Below are positions 1 to 6,700 of a stretch of DNA of 64,000 bases, piece after piece. Below the pieces are notes generated by a model. It worked only from the letters and a program-made list of their open reading frames with translations. It had not been told where the DNA came from and did no database searches. Within the stretch, counting starts at the first letter, position 1, and every line of letters starts with the position of its first letter. Source of the DNA: Mycobacterium senriense (GTDB taxonomy: Bacteria > Actinomycetota > Actinomycetes > Mycobacteriales > Mycobacteriaceae); NCBI RefSeq assembly GCF_019668465.1, contig NZ_AP024828.1, forward strand, positions 5,456,001 through 5,520,000, written 5' to 3'. A program made the position numbers and the translations under genes.

Positions 1-465
1 GTAGCCGCGGAACAGTTCGGGCACCCGGAAGGTCGCCCGGTCGCTCACCACCGACAGGTCGCTGCACAGGGCGATCTGGAAGCCGCCGCCCTGGCATAAC
101 CCGTTGACCGCGGACACGATCGGCTTGCCCGAGGTGCGCACCGCGTCGAACGGCGTCACGTCCATGCCCAGCGCGGAACCGAAGGTGATCCAGTTGTCCT
201 CGCCACCCCCGCCGCCCATGTCGCCGCCGGGGGCGAAGACGTCGCCGGTCCCGGTGAGCACCAGCCCGGCCAGGTCCTTGTCCTCGTTGAGACGCCCCAC
301 CGCATAACGGATCCCGAAGTACATCGCGGGGCTCAGGGCGTTGCGCGCCTCCGGCCGATCGATGGTGCAGACGGCGATCGGGCCCTGGCGCTCGAAACGC
401 AGGTAGGGAGTGCCCAGCCAATCGCCTTCAGGCGGACGGGGACTGTTATGCGGTGTCTGCGCCAC
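1..465 (-). CDS. Enoyl-CoA hydratase/isomerase family protein (3' end cut by window edge)
   Basis: Crotonase-fold acyl-CoA enzyme, probably beta-oxidation or a related acyl-CoA hydration or isomerisation in the cytosol; the substrate cannot be read from the sequence. The 155 residues present show RPEARNALSP near residue 35, the oxyanion-loop stretch GTGDVFAPGGDMGGGG around residue 70 and NGLCQGGGFQIALCSDL around residue 120, all typical of the family. The best start is a GTG at 465, since VAQTPHNSPRP opens a normal crotonase N-terminus. The gene runs off the left edge, so the C-terminal catalytic half is unseen. The family assignment is firm and the subfamily is not. Confidence 0.88.
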   Translation of the reverse strand, partial: MAQTPHNSPRPPEGDWLGTPYLRFERQGPIAVCTIDRPEARNALSPAMYFGIRYAVGRLNEDKDLAGLVLTGTGDVFAPGGDMGGGGGEDNWITFGSALGMDVTPFDAVRTSGKPIVSAVNGLCQGGGFQIALCSDLSVVSDRATFRVPELFRGY

Positions 466-553
466 GGGACTCCTCTCCAGTCGGCGTCGCAGCGGATCTA
501 TCGCGCCGCAACGCCGCTACTGTAGCTCTTACGGTATCGGCGGTGCCGGACGC

Positions 554-847
554 CTATACGTAAGGCAGCGTGGTCGTCTCGGCGGTCGCAGACGCATCGG
601 CGAGCACCGAGGCGAGTTTGGTTTGCAAGGTGGACGTGGTGTCCCCCACCGGCTTATCGCAGAACCTGCAGCGCGTTGTGAAATTCGGCTGTTCGTCCTC
701 GTCCGGCCAGAAGCGGCGCGGCCCCACCTGGGCCCCAGGGTCGAACAGCACGGCCTGATGCGGTGCGTCCTTGAGGATGCGGCCGACGGGATGGCTCTGT
801 GGGCATTCGAGTTTGAGCATGCCAACGCCCTCTTGGTTGCCGACCAT
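554..847 (-). CDS. Small conserved hypothetical protein with a CxxC knuckle
   Basis: A 97-residue protein without a family I recognise. It contains CRFCDKPVGD near residue 60 (Cys-x-x-Cys), and a Cys near residue 15 followed later by a His, so it may bind a metal, though this is inference. The C-terminal third (TLQTKLASVLADASA) looks helical. ATG at 847 is preceded by a good Shine-Dalgarno (GAGAGGACGG on the coding strand). It lies 20 bp downstream of the SRPBCC-like gene on the same strand, suggesting a two-gene transcript. Confidence 0.6.
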   Translation of the reverse strand: MVGNQEGVGMLKLECPQSHPVGRILKDAPHQAVLFDPGAQVGPRRFWPDEDEQPNFTTRCRFCDKPVGDTTSTLQTKLASVLADASATAETTTLPYV

Positions 848-867
848 TTTCTACCGTCCTCTCGCTG

Positions 868-1314
868 TCAGTGCAAGATCTGCGCGAGCTTGCGCCAGCG
901 CCGGTGCCGGTGCCGGAACATGACCCGGACGAAGGCGCGGGTCAGCAGCCCGTGCAGACCGTCGTCGGTTTCGATCTCGTCGGTGTAGCGGCAGCTGCCG
1001 TCGTCGATGGGTTCGAACGTCAGGCGGTGATTCCAGGTATGGACGGGCCCGCCGTGCTCGTTGGTGTAGATCACGGTCGGGTCGAGTCGCTTGATGGTGA
1101 GGTGATGTGTCCAGCCCGGGATCACGCCGAACCACCATAGCCGTGCCGATCCCTGCGTGCCGACCTCGATGCGCTCGGGGACCTCGAGGCGGTACGCCCG
1201 CAGCACTGGGCTGAGGACGTGCTTCATCAGCTCGGGCTTGCGCGCCAAGGCGGAGGCCGTCTCGACCGGGATCGGCAGCTCCGTAGTTAGGGTAACCTTA
1301 CTCATGCAGTTCAT
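868..1314 (-). CDS. SRPBCC / polyketide cyclase-like (START fold) protein
   Basis: A 148-residue protein with the look of the SRPBCC hydrophobic-ligand superfamily: an N-terminal strand SKVTLTTELPIPVETASALA, then LEVPERIEVGTQGSARLWWFG, HTWNHRLTFEPIDDGSCRYTDEIE, and a basic C-terminal helix. The length fits the family. The ligand is unknown. Two in-frame ATGs are close together (1314 and 1305), and the second (MSKVTLTT) is equally plausible. It probably forms an operon with the CxxC protein downstream. The family call rests on strand pattern, not on a diagnostic motif. Confidence 0.65.
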   Translation of the reverse strand: MNCMSKVTLTTELPIPVETASALARKPELMKHVLSPVLRAYRLEVPERIEVGTQGSARLWWFGVIPGWTHHLTIKRLDPTVIYTNEHGGPVHTWNHRLTFEPIDDGSCRYTDEIETDDGLHGLLTRAFVRVMFRHRHRRWRKLAQILH

Positions 1315-1352
1315 GTTGTCCTAGCGGGCGCGATCAGGCAAGGGCGCGTGGT

Positions 1353-1589
1353 TCAGTGGGGCAAGTCTGGAGCCGCGGGGTCGGGCGCCCGGGCCGGCGA
1401 GGACGGTGCCGGTGGCGGAGCGGCCGACGGCGGGCAGTCCGGCATGAAAATCCACACCGACGACCATTTGGCGGTGATCTTGTTGCATGCCGCCGGGGTG
1501 ACCGGCGAGGCGCTGCTCGCCGAAATCAGCGCCGCAATCAGTCCGGTTACCAGCGCAGGAAGAAGGATGCGGGAGACGACGGTCAACAT
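1353..1589 (-). CDS. Small secreted protein with Pro/Ala-rich tail
   Basis: A 78-residue exported protein of unknown role. MLTVVSRILLPALVTGLIAA is a hydrophobic signal sequence ending near SASSASPV. The mature part holds two Cys (ACNK, PDCP) and ends in a Pro/Ala-rich tail. An upstream extension to 1721 exists in frame, but the ATG at 1589 has a clear GGAGGGG ribosome site 6-7 bases ahead and immediately opens the signal peptide, so it is preferred. Small two-cysteine secreted proteins of this kind are common in mycobacteria. No function is assigned. Confidence 0.6.
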   Translation of the reverse strand: MLTVVSRILLPALVTGLIAALISASSASPVTPAACNKITAKWSSVWIFMPDCPPSAAPPPAPSSPARAPDPAAPDLPH

Positions 1590-1747
1590 GGTTCCCCTCC
1601 GCGCCTGGCGTGCGCCCGAATCGCGCCCCGGCGTGCAGGTAACGCTACGACAGGAGCCACCGGACCGCAGCGTGAGAAGTCGACACTGAGAGACGCGAGG
1701 GAAACGGGAGGGCGCGGTCAATCATTCATTGACCTGATTGATACTTG

Positions 1748-1819
1748 TGGTCCCGGCTGGGATCGAACCAGCGACCTTCCGCGTGTGAAGCGGACGCTCT
1801 CCCACTGAGCCACGGGACC
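1748..1819 (-). tRNA. valV: tRNA-Val (anticodon CAC)
   Basis: The minus strand folds as a cloverleaf: acceptor GGTCCCG/CGGGACC, D-arm GCTC...GAGC, anticodon stem TCCGC/GCGGA with loop TTCACAC (anticodon CAC), and T-arm GCTGG-TTCGATC-CCAGC. CCA is not encoded. It is the only tRNA of this cluster on the minus strand. The symbol follows the matching M. tuberculosis cluster from memory. Confidence 0.95.
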
Positions 1820-1998
1820 GCGCCGAGATGGCGAACGACGTCGAAGACTAGCACGCGCCGGCCCAGACGATACCGGCCGCACCGTGTGGTAGGTCGCCAC
1901 GATAGCCTGGGCACGGCTCGTACCAAGAAATTTGTATGGGCCCCCCCACGTGGACTATCGTCGTGCTTCGCACCGGGCGACGATCTCGTCCGAGGCGC

Positions 1999-2071
1999 GC
2001 GGATGTAGCGCAGTTGGTAGCGCATCACCTTGCCAAGGTGAGGGTCGCGGGTTCGAATCCCGTCATCCGCT
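1999..2071 (+). tRNA. glyV: tRNA-Gly (anticodon GCC)
   Basis: Acceptor GCGGATG/CATCCGC, D-arm GCGC...GCGC, anticodon stem TCACC/GGTGA with loop TTGCCAA (anticodon GCC), and T-arm GCGGG-TTCGAAT-CCCGT. CCA is not encoded. A tRNA-Gly gene is the known attachment site of L5-type mycobacteriophages. No phage sequence follows directly here. Confidence 0.95.
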
Positions 2072-2099
2072 CGAAGGTGCAAGTGGCGTGGACCCCAAC

Positions 2100-2173
2100 G
2101 GTGGAGTGGCCGAGTGGTGAGGCAACGGCCTGCAAAGCCGTGCACACGGGTTCGATTCCCGTCTCCACCTCCA
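2100..2173 (+). tRNA. cysU: tRNA-Cys (anticodon GCA)
   Basis: Acceptor GGTGGAG/CTCCACC, anticodon stem ACGGC/GCCGT with loop CTGCAAA (anticodon GCA), T-arm with TTCGATT loop, and an encoded CCA at 2171-2173. It lies 28 bp after tRNA-Gly and 15 bp before tRNA-Val(GAC), so the three plus-strand tRNAs are probably one transcript. Confidence 0.95.
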
Positions 2174-2188
2174 GCTTTTGGTTTCCCG

Positions 2189-2263
2189 GCGCGATTAGCT
2201 CAGCGGGAGAGCGCTTCCCTGACACGGAAGAGGTCACTGGTTCAATCCCAGTATCGCGCACCA
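2189..2263 (+). tRNA. valT: tRNA-Val (anticodon GAC)
   Basis: Acceptor GCGCGAT/ATCGCGC, D-arm GCTC...GAGC, anticodon stem CTTCC/GGAAG with loop CTGACAC (anticodon GAC), T-arm ACTGG-TTCAATC-CCAGT, and an encoded CCA. In M. tuberculosis the equivalent cluster borders prophage phiRv2, so the 3' end of this gene is a credible integration site. The accessory stretch to its right fits that idea, but no second copy of the tRNA 3' end was found by eye. Confidence 0.95.
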
Positions 2264-2368
2264 GCTTCATAGCAGCTCAGAGGCACTTTTCTAGGCTTCC
2301 ACTGGTCCGCGTGACCTAGATATGACCTGACAGTCGGCAACACTCGACCGATTGAAGGGAACCTCACC

Positions 2369-2716
2369 ATGCCCAGCACTGTGGCAACCAGCCGCCGAGG
2401 CCGTCTCGTGGACGAGATACACCAGATGACGAACGTCGTCGGCCTCGAAGACCTCACTGTGCCCGAGGTTGTGGCGTTCGATGCCCTGCTGGCGCCTGCG
2501 CACACCCGCGTCACCAGGGGCCGCGACGCTACCGTCGACAGAGACGAACTGATTTACAGCGTGAAGACCGCCATGAGTGCCAGGTCGCCGGAAACCTTGA
2601 CGGACGAAGAGTTACGCGCCATTGGAGCGGTGATTCGAGCCGCCGACTCTCGTGTTCATGTGGTGGGCAACGTGATTAACTTCGCCGCCCGGCGCCGTAA
2701 CGGACGCCCTCGATAG
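2369..2716 (+). CDS. Hypothetical protein, first gene after the tRNA cluster
   Basis: A 115-residue soluble, mostly helical protein of unknown family. It shows RRGRLVDEIHQMTNVVGLEDL at the N-terminus, ETLTDEELRAIGAVIRAADS near residue 75 and a basic tail NFAARRRNGRPR. The charged N- and C-termini could bind nucleic acid, but there is no recognisable motif. ATG at 2369 follows GAAGGGAAC, an acceptable ribosome site. It is the first gene after tRNA-Val(GAC), where integrated elements often lie, and is followed by another small orphan in the same direction. Confidence 0.6.
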   Translation: MPSTVATSRRGRLVDEIHQMTNVVGLEDLTVPEVVAFDALLAPAHTRVTRGRDATVDRDELIYSVKTAMSARSPETLTDEELRAIGAVIRAADSRVHVVGNVINFAARRRNGRPR

Positions 2717-2799
2717 CTCACATCCAGAACCATCGAGCCTGTCGCAGAACTTGGTTATCTTTCCAGGGATTGGCTAACCCCGTTCCAAGTGATGTAGCA

Positions 2800-3027
2800 A
2801 TGACCACACCAGACAACGCGGCAACCACTTGGCGAGACCTGGCCGGTCAGCTCACGCCCGAGCAGATCGCGCGTTTCGAGCGCGCCGAACAGCTTTGCCG
2901 GTCCAAGGCTCACCTCGCGTTCCCGCAGAGCGACCCAAGCGAAACGATCGCTCACCTTCTCACTGGTGTGCTCAAAGAGGCGCGTTGGCAAGCACAGCAG
3001 AACCTGACTGATGGGCGCCGTCGGTAG
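2800..3027 (+). CDS. Hypothetical small helical protein
   Basis: A 75-residue protein with the pattern TWRDLAGQLTPEQIARFERAE followed by AHLLTGVLKEARWQAQQNL, predicted all-helical. Similar short proteins with a T-W-R-D-L-A-x-Q-L-T-P-E-Q core are seen in actinobacterial accessory DNA, but I cannot name the family. ATG at 2800 is preferred over an in-frame TTG at 2770 because MTTPDN opens directly before the conserved-looking core. It is in the same direction as, and 83 bp after, the preceding gene. Confidence 0.55.
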   Translation: MTTPDNAATTWRDLAGQLTPEQIARFERAEQLCRSKAHLAFPQSDPSETIAHLLTGVLKEARWQAQQNLTDGRRR

Positions 3028-3846
3028 CCGCGTCTTGACCACAGAGGGCTTAGCACGCTTGCGTACCCAGTCGCCACGCCAGTACAAACGGCCGTTTGAT
3101 GAAGGGCGAACAGCCGGCGGGAGTCCCTCTGAGTAGATAACGCGGGCCGCCCCCTGCTCTCCTCACGGACCGCCCGGTTGATTTGACCCGCAATGTGATT
3201 CACCTCCACCCAAGGCGGCACGAAACCGCGGGCGCTTACGTCGTCCCGGACAATTCACTATTTGTTTTGCCTGGATAGGCGTAGGGTCAACCGTACGGAT
3301 CCACGGCAGACCAAGGTCGGACCGGAAGAGAAGATTCCTCCTCTCGGCTGTGGCGCCCAGCACGACCACCAGGCACCCACGCGAAGCAAGGCCCATCAAC
3401 TGGGCACAGCGCGGTGGGCTTGCGTCAGGCCAGGGAGAAATACTCTTCCTCTTCTGACGCCGAGGCCACCATTCACCGCGCAATCCATGCAGCTTGGTAA
3501 CCAGGTGGTTGGCGCTTCGGACGGCGTTCCTGACGAAAAGGAGCGCCGTCCGACTTGCCTATGCGGGACTTCCCGGGGCTGGTAGCAGCTGTGAACCGTT
3601 CCGATGCGCCGCCGTTGCGTGCGCGTGGTGACAACGCCTACGAAATCACGGACGCCAGAAGAAGGCCGCACGCCGGGGACTCTGGGGCATATCGGCTAGC
3701 TGCTCGATGAGCACGCTGAAATACCCTGCTCGCCAACTTTTTTGAGGAATCGTCGAGGGTGGTGTTTCCGCTGTTCGAGTAAACGAACAAGGAGACGCGA
3801 TCCCCTATGGGCGGCCCGGCACGGCTACGGGGTTTAAGAGAGAACC
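3028..3846 (+). other. 819-bp stretch without a convincing gene
   Basis: Open frames on both strands here (for example 3262-3585 plus and 3163-3483 minus) have amino-acid compositions unlike real proteins, no ribosome sites, and conflict with each other. The sequence is less GC-rich than the flanks, especially around 3700-3800. It looks like decayed or intergenic accessory DNA. No repeats, tRNA fragments or terminators stand out. Confidence 0.5.
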
Positions 3847-4074
3847 ATGACCGCGTCGCATGAGTGGATGCACATCGGCGACGATGCCTGGGAGCGGTAC
3901 GGCACCCGGGTCCACTACACCGTCCACGAAGAGAGCGACCGTTGGGTGGCGCGGGGCTACTCGCTCCGCGACGGTCGTGAACGCAAAGAGGTTGAGGGAT
4001 CAGCACATACGTTGGAGAACGCCAAGCGGCTGGTGCAGGATTGGGAGTCTGAGCAAAAGGTGCGCCGAATCTGA
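3847..4074 (+). CDS. Hypothetical 75-residue protein
   Basis: A small, charged, aromatic-rich protein: MTASHEWMHIGDDAWERYG, then RVHYTVHEESDRWVARGYSL and a helical C-terminus HTLENAKRLVQDWESEQKV. The middle part alternates like a beta hairpin (HYTVHEE / WVARGY), followed by one long helix, giving a compact alpha+beta shape. ATG is preceded by AGAGAG. The same-strand hairpin at 4195 could terminate its transcript. No family is recognised. Confidence 0.6.
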   Translation: MTASHEWMHIGDDAWERYGTRVHYTVHEESDRWVARGYSLRDGRERKEVEGSAHTLENAKRLVQDWESEQKVRRI

Positions 4075-4194
4075 CACCAGCGCTCGTCGCGCGCGTCATC
4101 CCTCGCGCACGCCCCTAACGCGATGTGCGTGCGGCAATGACTTGCGGACAAGATGGAACCGGATTGACACTCTCCGCGTCTCAATTAGTTGTCG

Positions 4195-4235
4195 ATCGGG
4201 CCGCCCCTACTTCTCCTCGGAGGGGCCCGATTATT
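4195..4235 (+). terminator. Probable rho-independent terminator after the 75-residue gene
   Basis: ATCGGGCC (4195-4202) pairs perfectly with GGCCCGAT (4224-4231), with further partial pairing inside (CCCCT/AGGGG), and is followed by the AT-rich TATTC. It sits about 120 bp after the stop of the plus-strand gene and just before the end of the converging minus-strand gene, so it may serve both. Confidence 0.5.
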
Positions 4236-4240
4236 CACGT

Positions 4241-4450
4241 CTAGGTAGCAAGGTCGTCGTGTATCCGCGGGCTAGGGCCAGCACTAGGTGACGGGGCCTC
4301 CTCAATGCTCGTCCAGACCCGGGGGCTGATGTACAGATTTGTTCTGTTCGCTCGGCGGATCTTCAGCACGCCGCCGTTGACAATCTCGAACTTGTCTTTG
4401 TCCCCGAAGCTTAGGGTCGATTTGGGCTCGCGATTCACCTTGAATGCCAT
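4241..4450 (-). CDS. Hypothetical 69-residue protein
   Basis: The coding-like part is MAFKVNREPKSTLSFGDKD followed by FEIVNGGVLKIRRANRTNLY and SPRVWTSIEEAP, a beta-rich pattern with many basic residues. The frame stays open upstream to 4690, but that part is Pro/Ser/Arg junk and overlaps the divergent Cys-rich gene, so ATG at 4450, with GGAG about 10 bases ahead, is chosen. It converges with the 75-residue gene across the hairpin at 4195. No family is recognised. It may be a remnant accessory gene. Confidence 0.45.
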   Translation of the reverse strand: MAFKVNREPKSTLSFGDKDKFEIVNGGVLKIRRANRTNLYISPRVWTSIEEAPSPSAGPSPRIHDDLAT

Positions 4451-4550
4451 GCTGGTCAGTGTCACTCCAGGGAACTGACATGCCCATCCGTGACCTACGA
4501 GAGATGCCCCGGTGATGCCACCCGCGTAATTTGATCGTAGGAGGACGCTA

Positions 4551-4730
4551 ATGCCGGAATGCATGCACCGGGTCGAAAAGTGCCTGAAGTGCGGTGGGCT
4601 CGCCGATATTTTGGTGGAGGAGCGATACAGCGGCCACGGCCAACTCGTCGGGAGGCTGATCCACCGCTTTCGGTGTCGGCGCGGCTGCACGGGTCGCGGC
4701 GTAGTCCACGCACCCTGCGCACCTCGCTAG
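4551..4730 (+). CDS. 59-residue Cys-rich, zinc-ribbon-like protein
   Basis: Translating from the ATG at 4551 gives MPECMHRVEKCLKCGGLAD, a middle ILVEERYSGHGQLVGRLIHR, then FRCRRGCTGRGVVHAPC. Two Cys pairs (CLKC and CRRGC) flank a short beta-like segment, the layout of a small zinc ribbon, though zinc binding is inferred. The start is supported by a very strong ribosome site, GGAGGACGCTA-ATG. It is divergent from the 69-residue gene with about 100 bp between the starts. Ribbons like this often act in nucleic-acid binding or as small regulators. Confidence 0.55.
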   Translation: MPECMHRVEKCLKCGGLADILVEERYSGHGQLVGRLIHRFRCRRGCTGRGVVHAPCAPR

Positions 4731-5128
4731 TCCATGGCTATGGAGGAGTTAATGGCGGCTCTTCGTCATGCGGCTCGGGAGCGGGGCGGGACGCTGCCGT
4801 CGATAGTCGTGGGGCGCGGATGCGCTGCGGGATGAACGCCGCGAGGACCGAGGCGGATTACGGCCGAGGCCCTGAGGCTCGCGGGCCAACCGTTAATCTC
4901 ACCTGGAGGGCGGCTTTTGCTGACCTCCGCGCGGCAGGTAGTCCAGTACCCCATTCCTAGCGTTACCAGTAAATATTCCTAGCGGTACCAGTAAATCCGC
5001 TGTGCCAAGGCTTACATTTAGCGGGCGGCGAATGGTCTGACTGATCGGAGACCCGACCTAGCGCGATTGCCCAGACTGGGCGAGTCCACCGCGGCCGAAA
5101 ATCGGGGGTGGAGTGAAGGGAACTGACA
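4731..5128 (+). other. Short overlapping reading frames and tandem-repeat region
   Basis: An ATG at 4734 opens a 33-residue frame (MAMEELMAALRHAARERGG...) that ends in TGA at 4835 and overlaps by ATGA an ATG at 4832 opening a 42-residue frame ending at 4960. The first peptide begins like a helical N-terminus, so this may be one gene broken by a frameshift, two tiny coupled genes, or chance. From 4953 comes a tandem repeat (separate entry), then untranslated sequence to the SnoaL-like gene. Nothing else is recognised. Confidence 0.3.
4953..4996. repeat. Two tandem 22-bp repeats, one mismatch
   Basis: Copy 1 spans 4953-4974 and copy 2 spans 4975-4996. They differ only at the twelfth base (T in copy 1, G in copy 2). 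The units are directly adjacent and contain ACCAGTAAAT. They start within the last codons of a doubtful 42-residue frame and lie about 130 bp upstream of the SnoaL-like gene. They could be a regulator site pair, an iteron-like sequence or a simple slippage duplication. Confidence 0.85.
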
Positions 5129-5521
5129 ATGTCAGAGCAAGAACAGAACATCGAGTTAGTCAAGCGCGGCTACGAGGCCTTCAATGCCGGTGACGGCAAG
5201 GCCGTGATGGACCTGTTCGACGACAACATCGAGTGGGTGCAGCCGGGCGACAGCGCGATCGGCGGTTCCTATCGCGGCAAGCACGATCTCGCAGGTTTGC
5301 TCGCAAAGATGGCCGAGAAGCAGACGACTGCCGACCCGCAGCGTTTCATCGCAGATGGCGACGACGTGATCGCTCTTTGCCAGACTACGGCCGGTGGCGA
5401 GACCTCTGAGATCGCGCAGGTGTTCACCCTGCGCGACGGCAAGGTCGTCGCGGCGCACGCCTATGCCGACACCGCAGCGCTGGAAAGGGTCTTCGGCAAG
5501 AAGGAGGTCGCGACAGCCTAG
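5129..5521 (+). CDS. SnoaL-like / NTF2-fold protein
   Basis: A 130-residue member of the NTF2-like superfamily (SnoaL / ketosteroid-isomerase-like). Visible hallmarks are the N-terminal helix IELVKRGYEAFNAGDGKAVMD, the strand DDNIEWVQPGDS, GSYRGKHDLAGLLAKMAEK, and the closing strands EIAQVFTLRDGKVVAAHAYAD. Many relatives in mycobacteria have no known substrate, so isomerase or cyclase activity is only a possibility. ATG at 5129 follows GAAGGGAAC. A strong hairpin terminator follows 20 bp after the stop, so it is probably transcribed alone. Confidence 0.88.
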   Translation: MSEQEQNIELVKRGYEAFNAGDGKAVMDLFDDNIEWVQPGDSAIGGSYRGKHDLAGLLAKMAEKQTTADPQRFIADGDDVIALCQTTAGGETSEIAQVFTLRDGKVVAAHAYADTAALERVFGKKEVATA

Positions 5522-5540
5522 GACTACCTGTCCGACGAAA

Positions 5541-5578
5541 CAGCCGGCCCGTCATCCCACTTGGGGGCGGGCCGGCTG
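5541..5578 (+). terminator. Rho-independent terminator after the SnoaL-like gene
   Basis: CAGCCGGCCCG (5541-5551) is perfectly complementary to CGGGCCGGCTG (5568-5578), an 11-bp stem with a 16-nt loop. No U-tract follows, which is usual for mycobacterial intrinsic terminators. Confidence 0.75.
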
Positions 5579-5580
5579 CT

Positions 5581-6127
5581 GTGCTGAGTACTGGTTTAGC
5601 CGCCCACCGCCCGCCGCCCGGCTCCGGTGCCAGGGAATCGGCCATCAGGTACGTGCCTTGTGCGCAGTTGTCTCACCCAAGGGTTTACGCTGGACTTCAC
5701 AAATTAGCGGTTGTGGTCGCCGTTGGTGTTGTTGGTTGCGGGTCGACCCTGGTGGTGCGGGGCTCGGCCCGCAACTTTTTTGGGCGGACTCATGCGGCAC
5801 CGCAGAATGGCCGCACGGCAGGAGGTCGTGGACCTTACCGCTAGAAGGAGTACGGAAGCTCAGCCGTCGTGCGAAAGCTGTCGCGCTAGGGCGTATTCCA
5901 AACTTTAGTCATGATATGAACACACGAAAGTCCTCGTGCCGCAGCACATGTCGCTCACGACGTGAGCTCCGAAGGGTTGACAGGGCAGGGAATATCCAGC
6001 GATTGATGGCGCGCCCCTCCTGCGTTGCCGCACAAGGGATTTGGTTGTTAACCATGGTCCTCGCAAGGATTGCGGGGGCCGAATCCTCAACCGCGCTGTC
6101 GCCCTAGCTAGTCATTCGGCAAGACGG
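5581..6127. other. Intergenic stretch, no gene seen
   Basis: About 550 bp between the SnoaL-like terminator and the stop of the minus-strand lipoprotein gene. Open frames exist but none has a credible protein composition or a ribosome site. The piece from 5880 to 6060 is less GC-rich. Nothing regulatory is recognised. Confidence 0.5.
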
Positions 6128-6700
6128 CTAACGGCCGCCCAACTGATCGTTGATGTTGCTCCACTGACCTTCGCCCTTGTGGTTGCCCATGTTCCGGCAT
6201 TGGCCGTCGAGGATGATCTGCCCGTAACTGTGGTCGGACGGCATGAAACTGATACTGGCGGCGACGCCATCTTTGTTGAGCGTTGCGCCGTGGTAGTGCT
6301 GTCCGGGTGGCGCCCCGTCGTTCCAGCCGTGCGCGATCATCGCCGCCCGTACTTGCTGGAAATAGGCATCGGGGTCCCCGTGGATCAGGAAGCTCAGCGT
6401 GACGGTGCCCTGAAACGGCGGGTCGCCTTGGTCGTTGCAGGAGGCGAACGAGAACGCCCCGCTGACTCCCTCCAAGTTGGCGGCGGTGACGATCTGTTTG
6501 GCGGGCTCGATCACCTGGGCCTTGGTCTGGTCGTCGCTCATGGGGTGGGCGGTGTCTTCATATGGGTTTGTCGATCCGGGGGCGTGTGGTTTGTGTTGCA
6601 CTGGTGCGCATCCTCCTAACAACATGGCGACGGCCACTAGCGAAGTAAGCAGTAATTGGCGCAACGGCACGCGTTGTTCCTTAATGGTGGTGTTGGGCAT
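6128..6700 (-). CDS. Lipoprotein, LppA/LppV-like
   Basis: A 190-residue exported lipoprotein. MPNTTIKEQRVPLRQLLLTS leads into VAVAMLLGGC, a clear lipobox with the modified Cys near residue 31. The mature protein has GAFSFASCNDQGDPPFQGTV, DAYFQQVRAAMIAHGWNDG and the final ILDGQCRNMG, with Cys that could pair. This resembles the mycobacterial LppA/LppB/LppV family, from memory. Its 5' end overlaps the 3' end of the DUF1023 hydrolase by about 20 bp, so the two are translated from one message. An ATG at 6709 is an alternative start. In M. tuberculosis lppV and lppA also follow a related hydrolase gene, which suggests a functional partnership. Confidence 0.8.
   Translation of the reverse strand: MPNTTIKEQRVPLRQLLLTSLVAVAMLLGGCAPVQHKPHAPGSTNPYEDTAHPMSDDQTKAQVIEPAKQIVTAANLEGVSGAFSFASCNDQGDPPFQGTVTLSFLIHGDPDAYFQQVRAAMIAHGWNDGAPPGQHYHGATLNKDGVAASISFMPSDHSYGQIILDGQCRNMGNHKGEGQWSNINDQLGGR

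Noticed and set aside
1285..1304. TTAGGG-TAACCTTA resembling half of an IdeR box
   Set aside because: It is shorter than the 19-bp IdeR consensus, and the bases are coding (start of the SRPBCC-like gene). A TTAGGCTAAC at 17181-17191 also matches only the middle of the consensus.
1726..2319. Open frames on both strands across the tRNA cluster
   Set aside because: They run through four tRNA genes and have no protein-like composition.
3163..3585. Two opposed frames in the accessory stretch (3163-3483 minus, 3262-3585 plus)
   Set aside because: They conflict, lack ribosome sites and show Pro/Arg/Gly-rich shadow composition.
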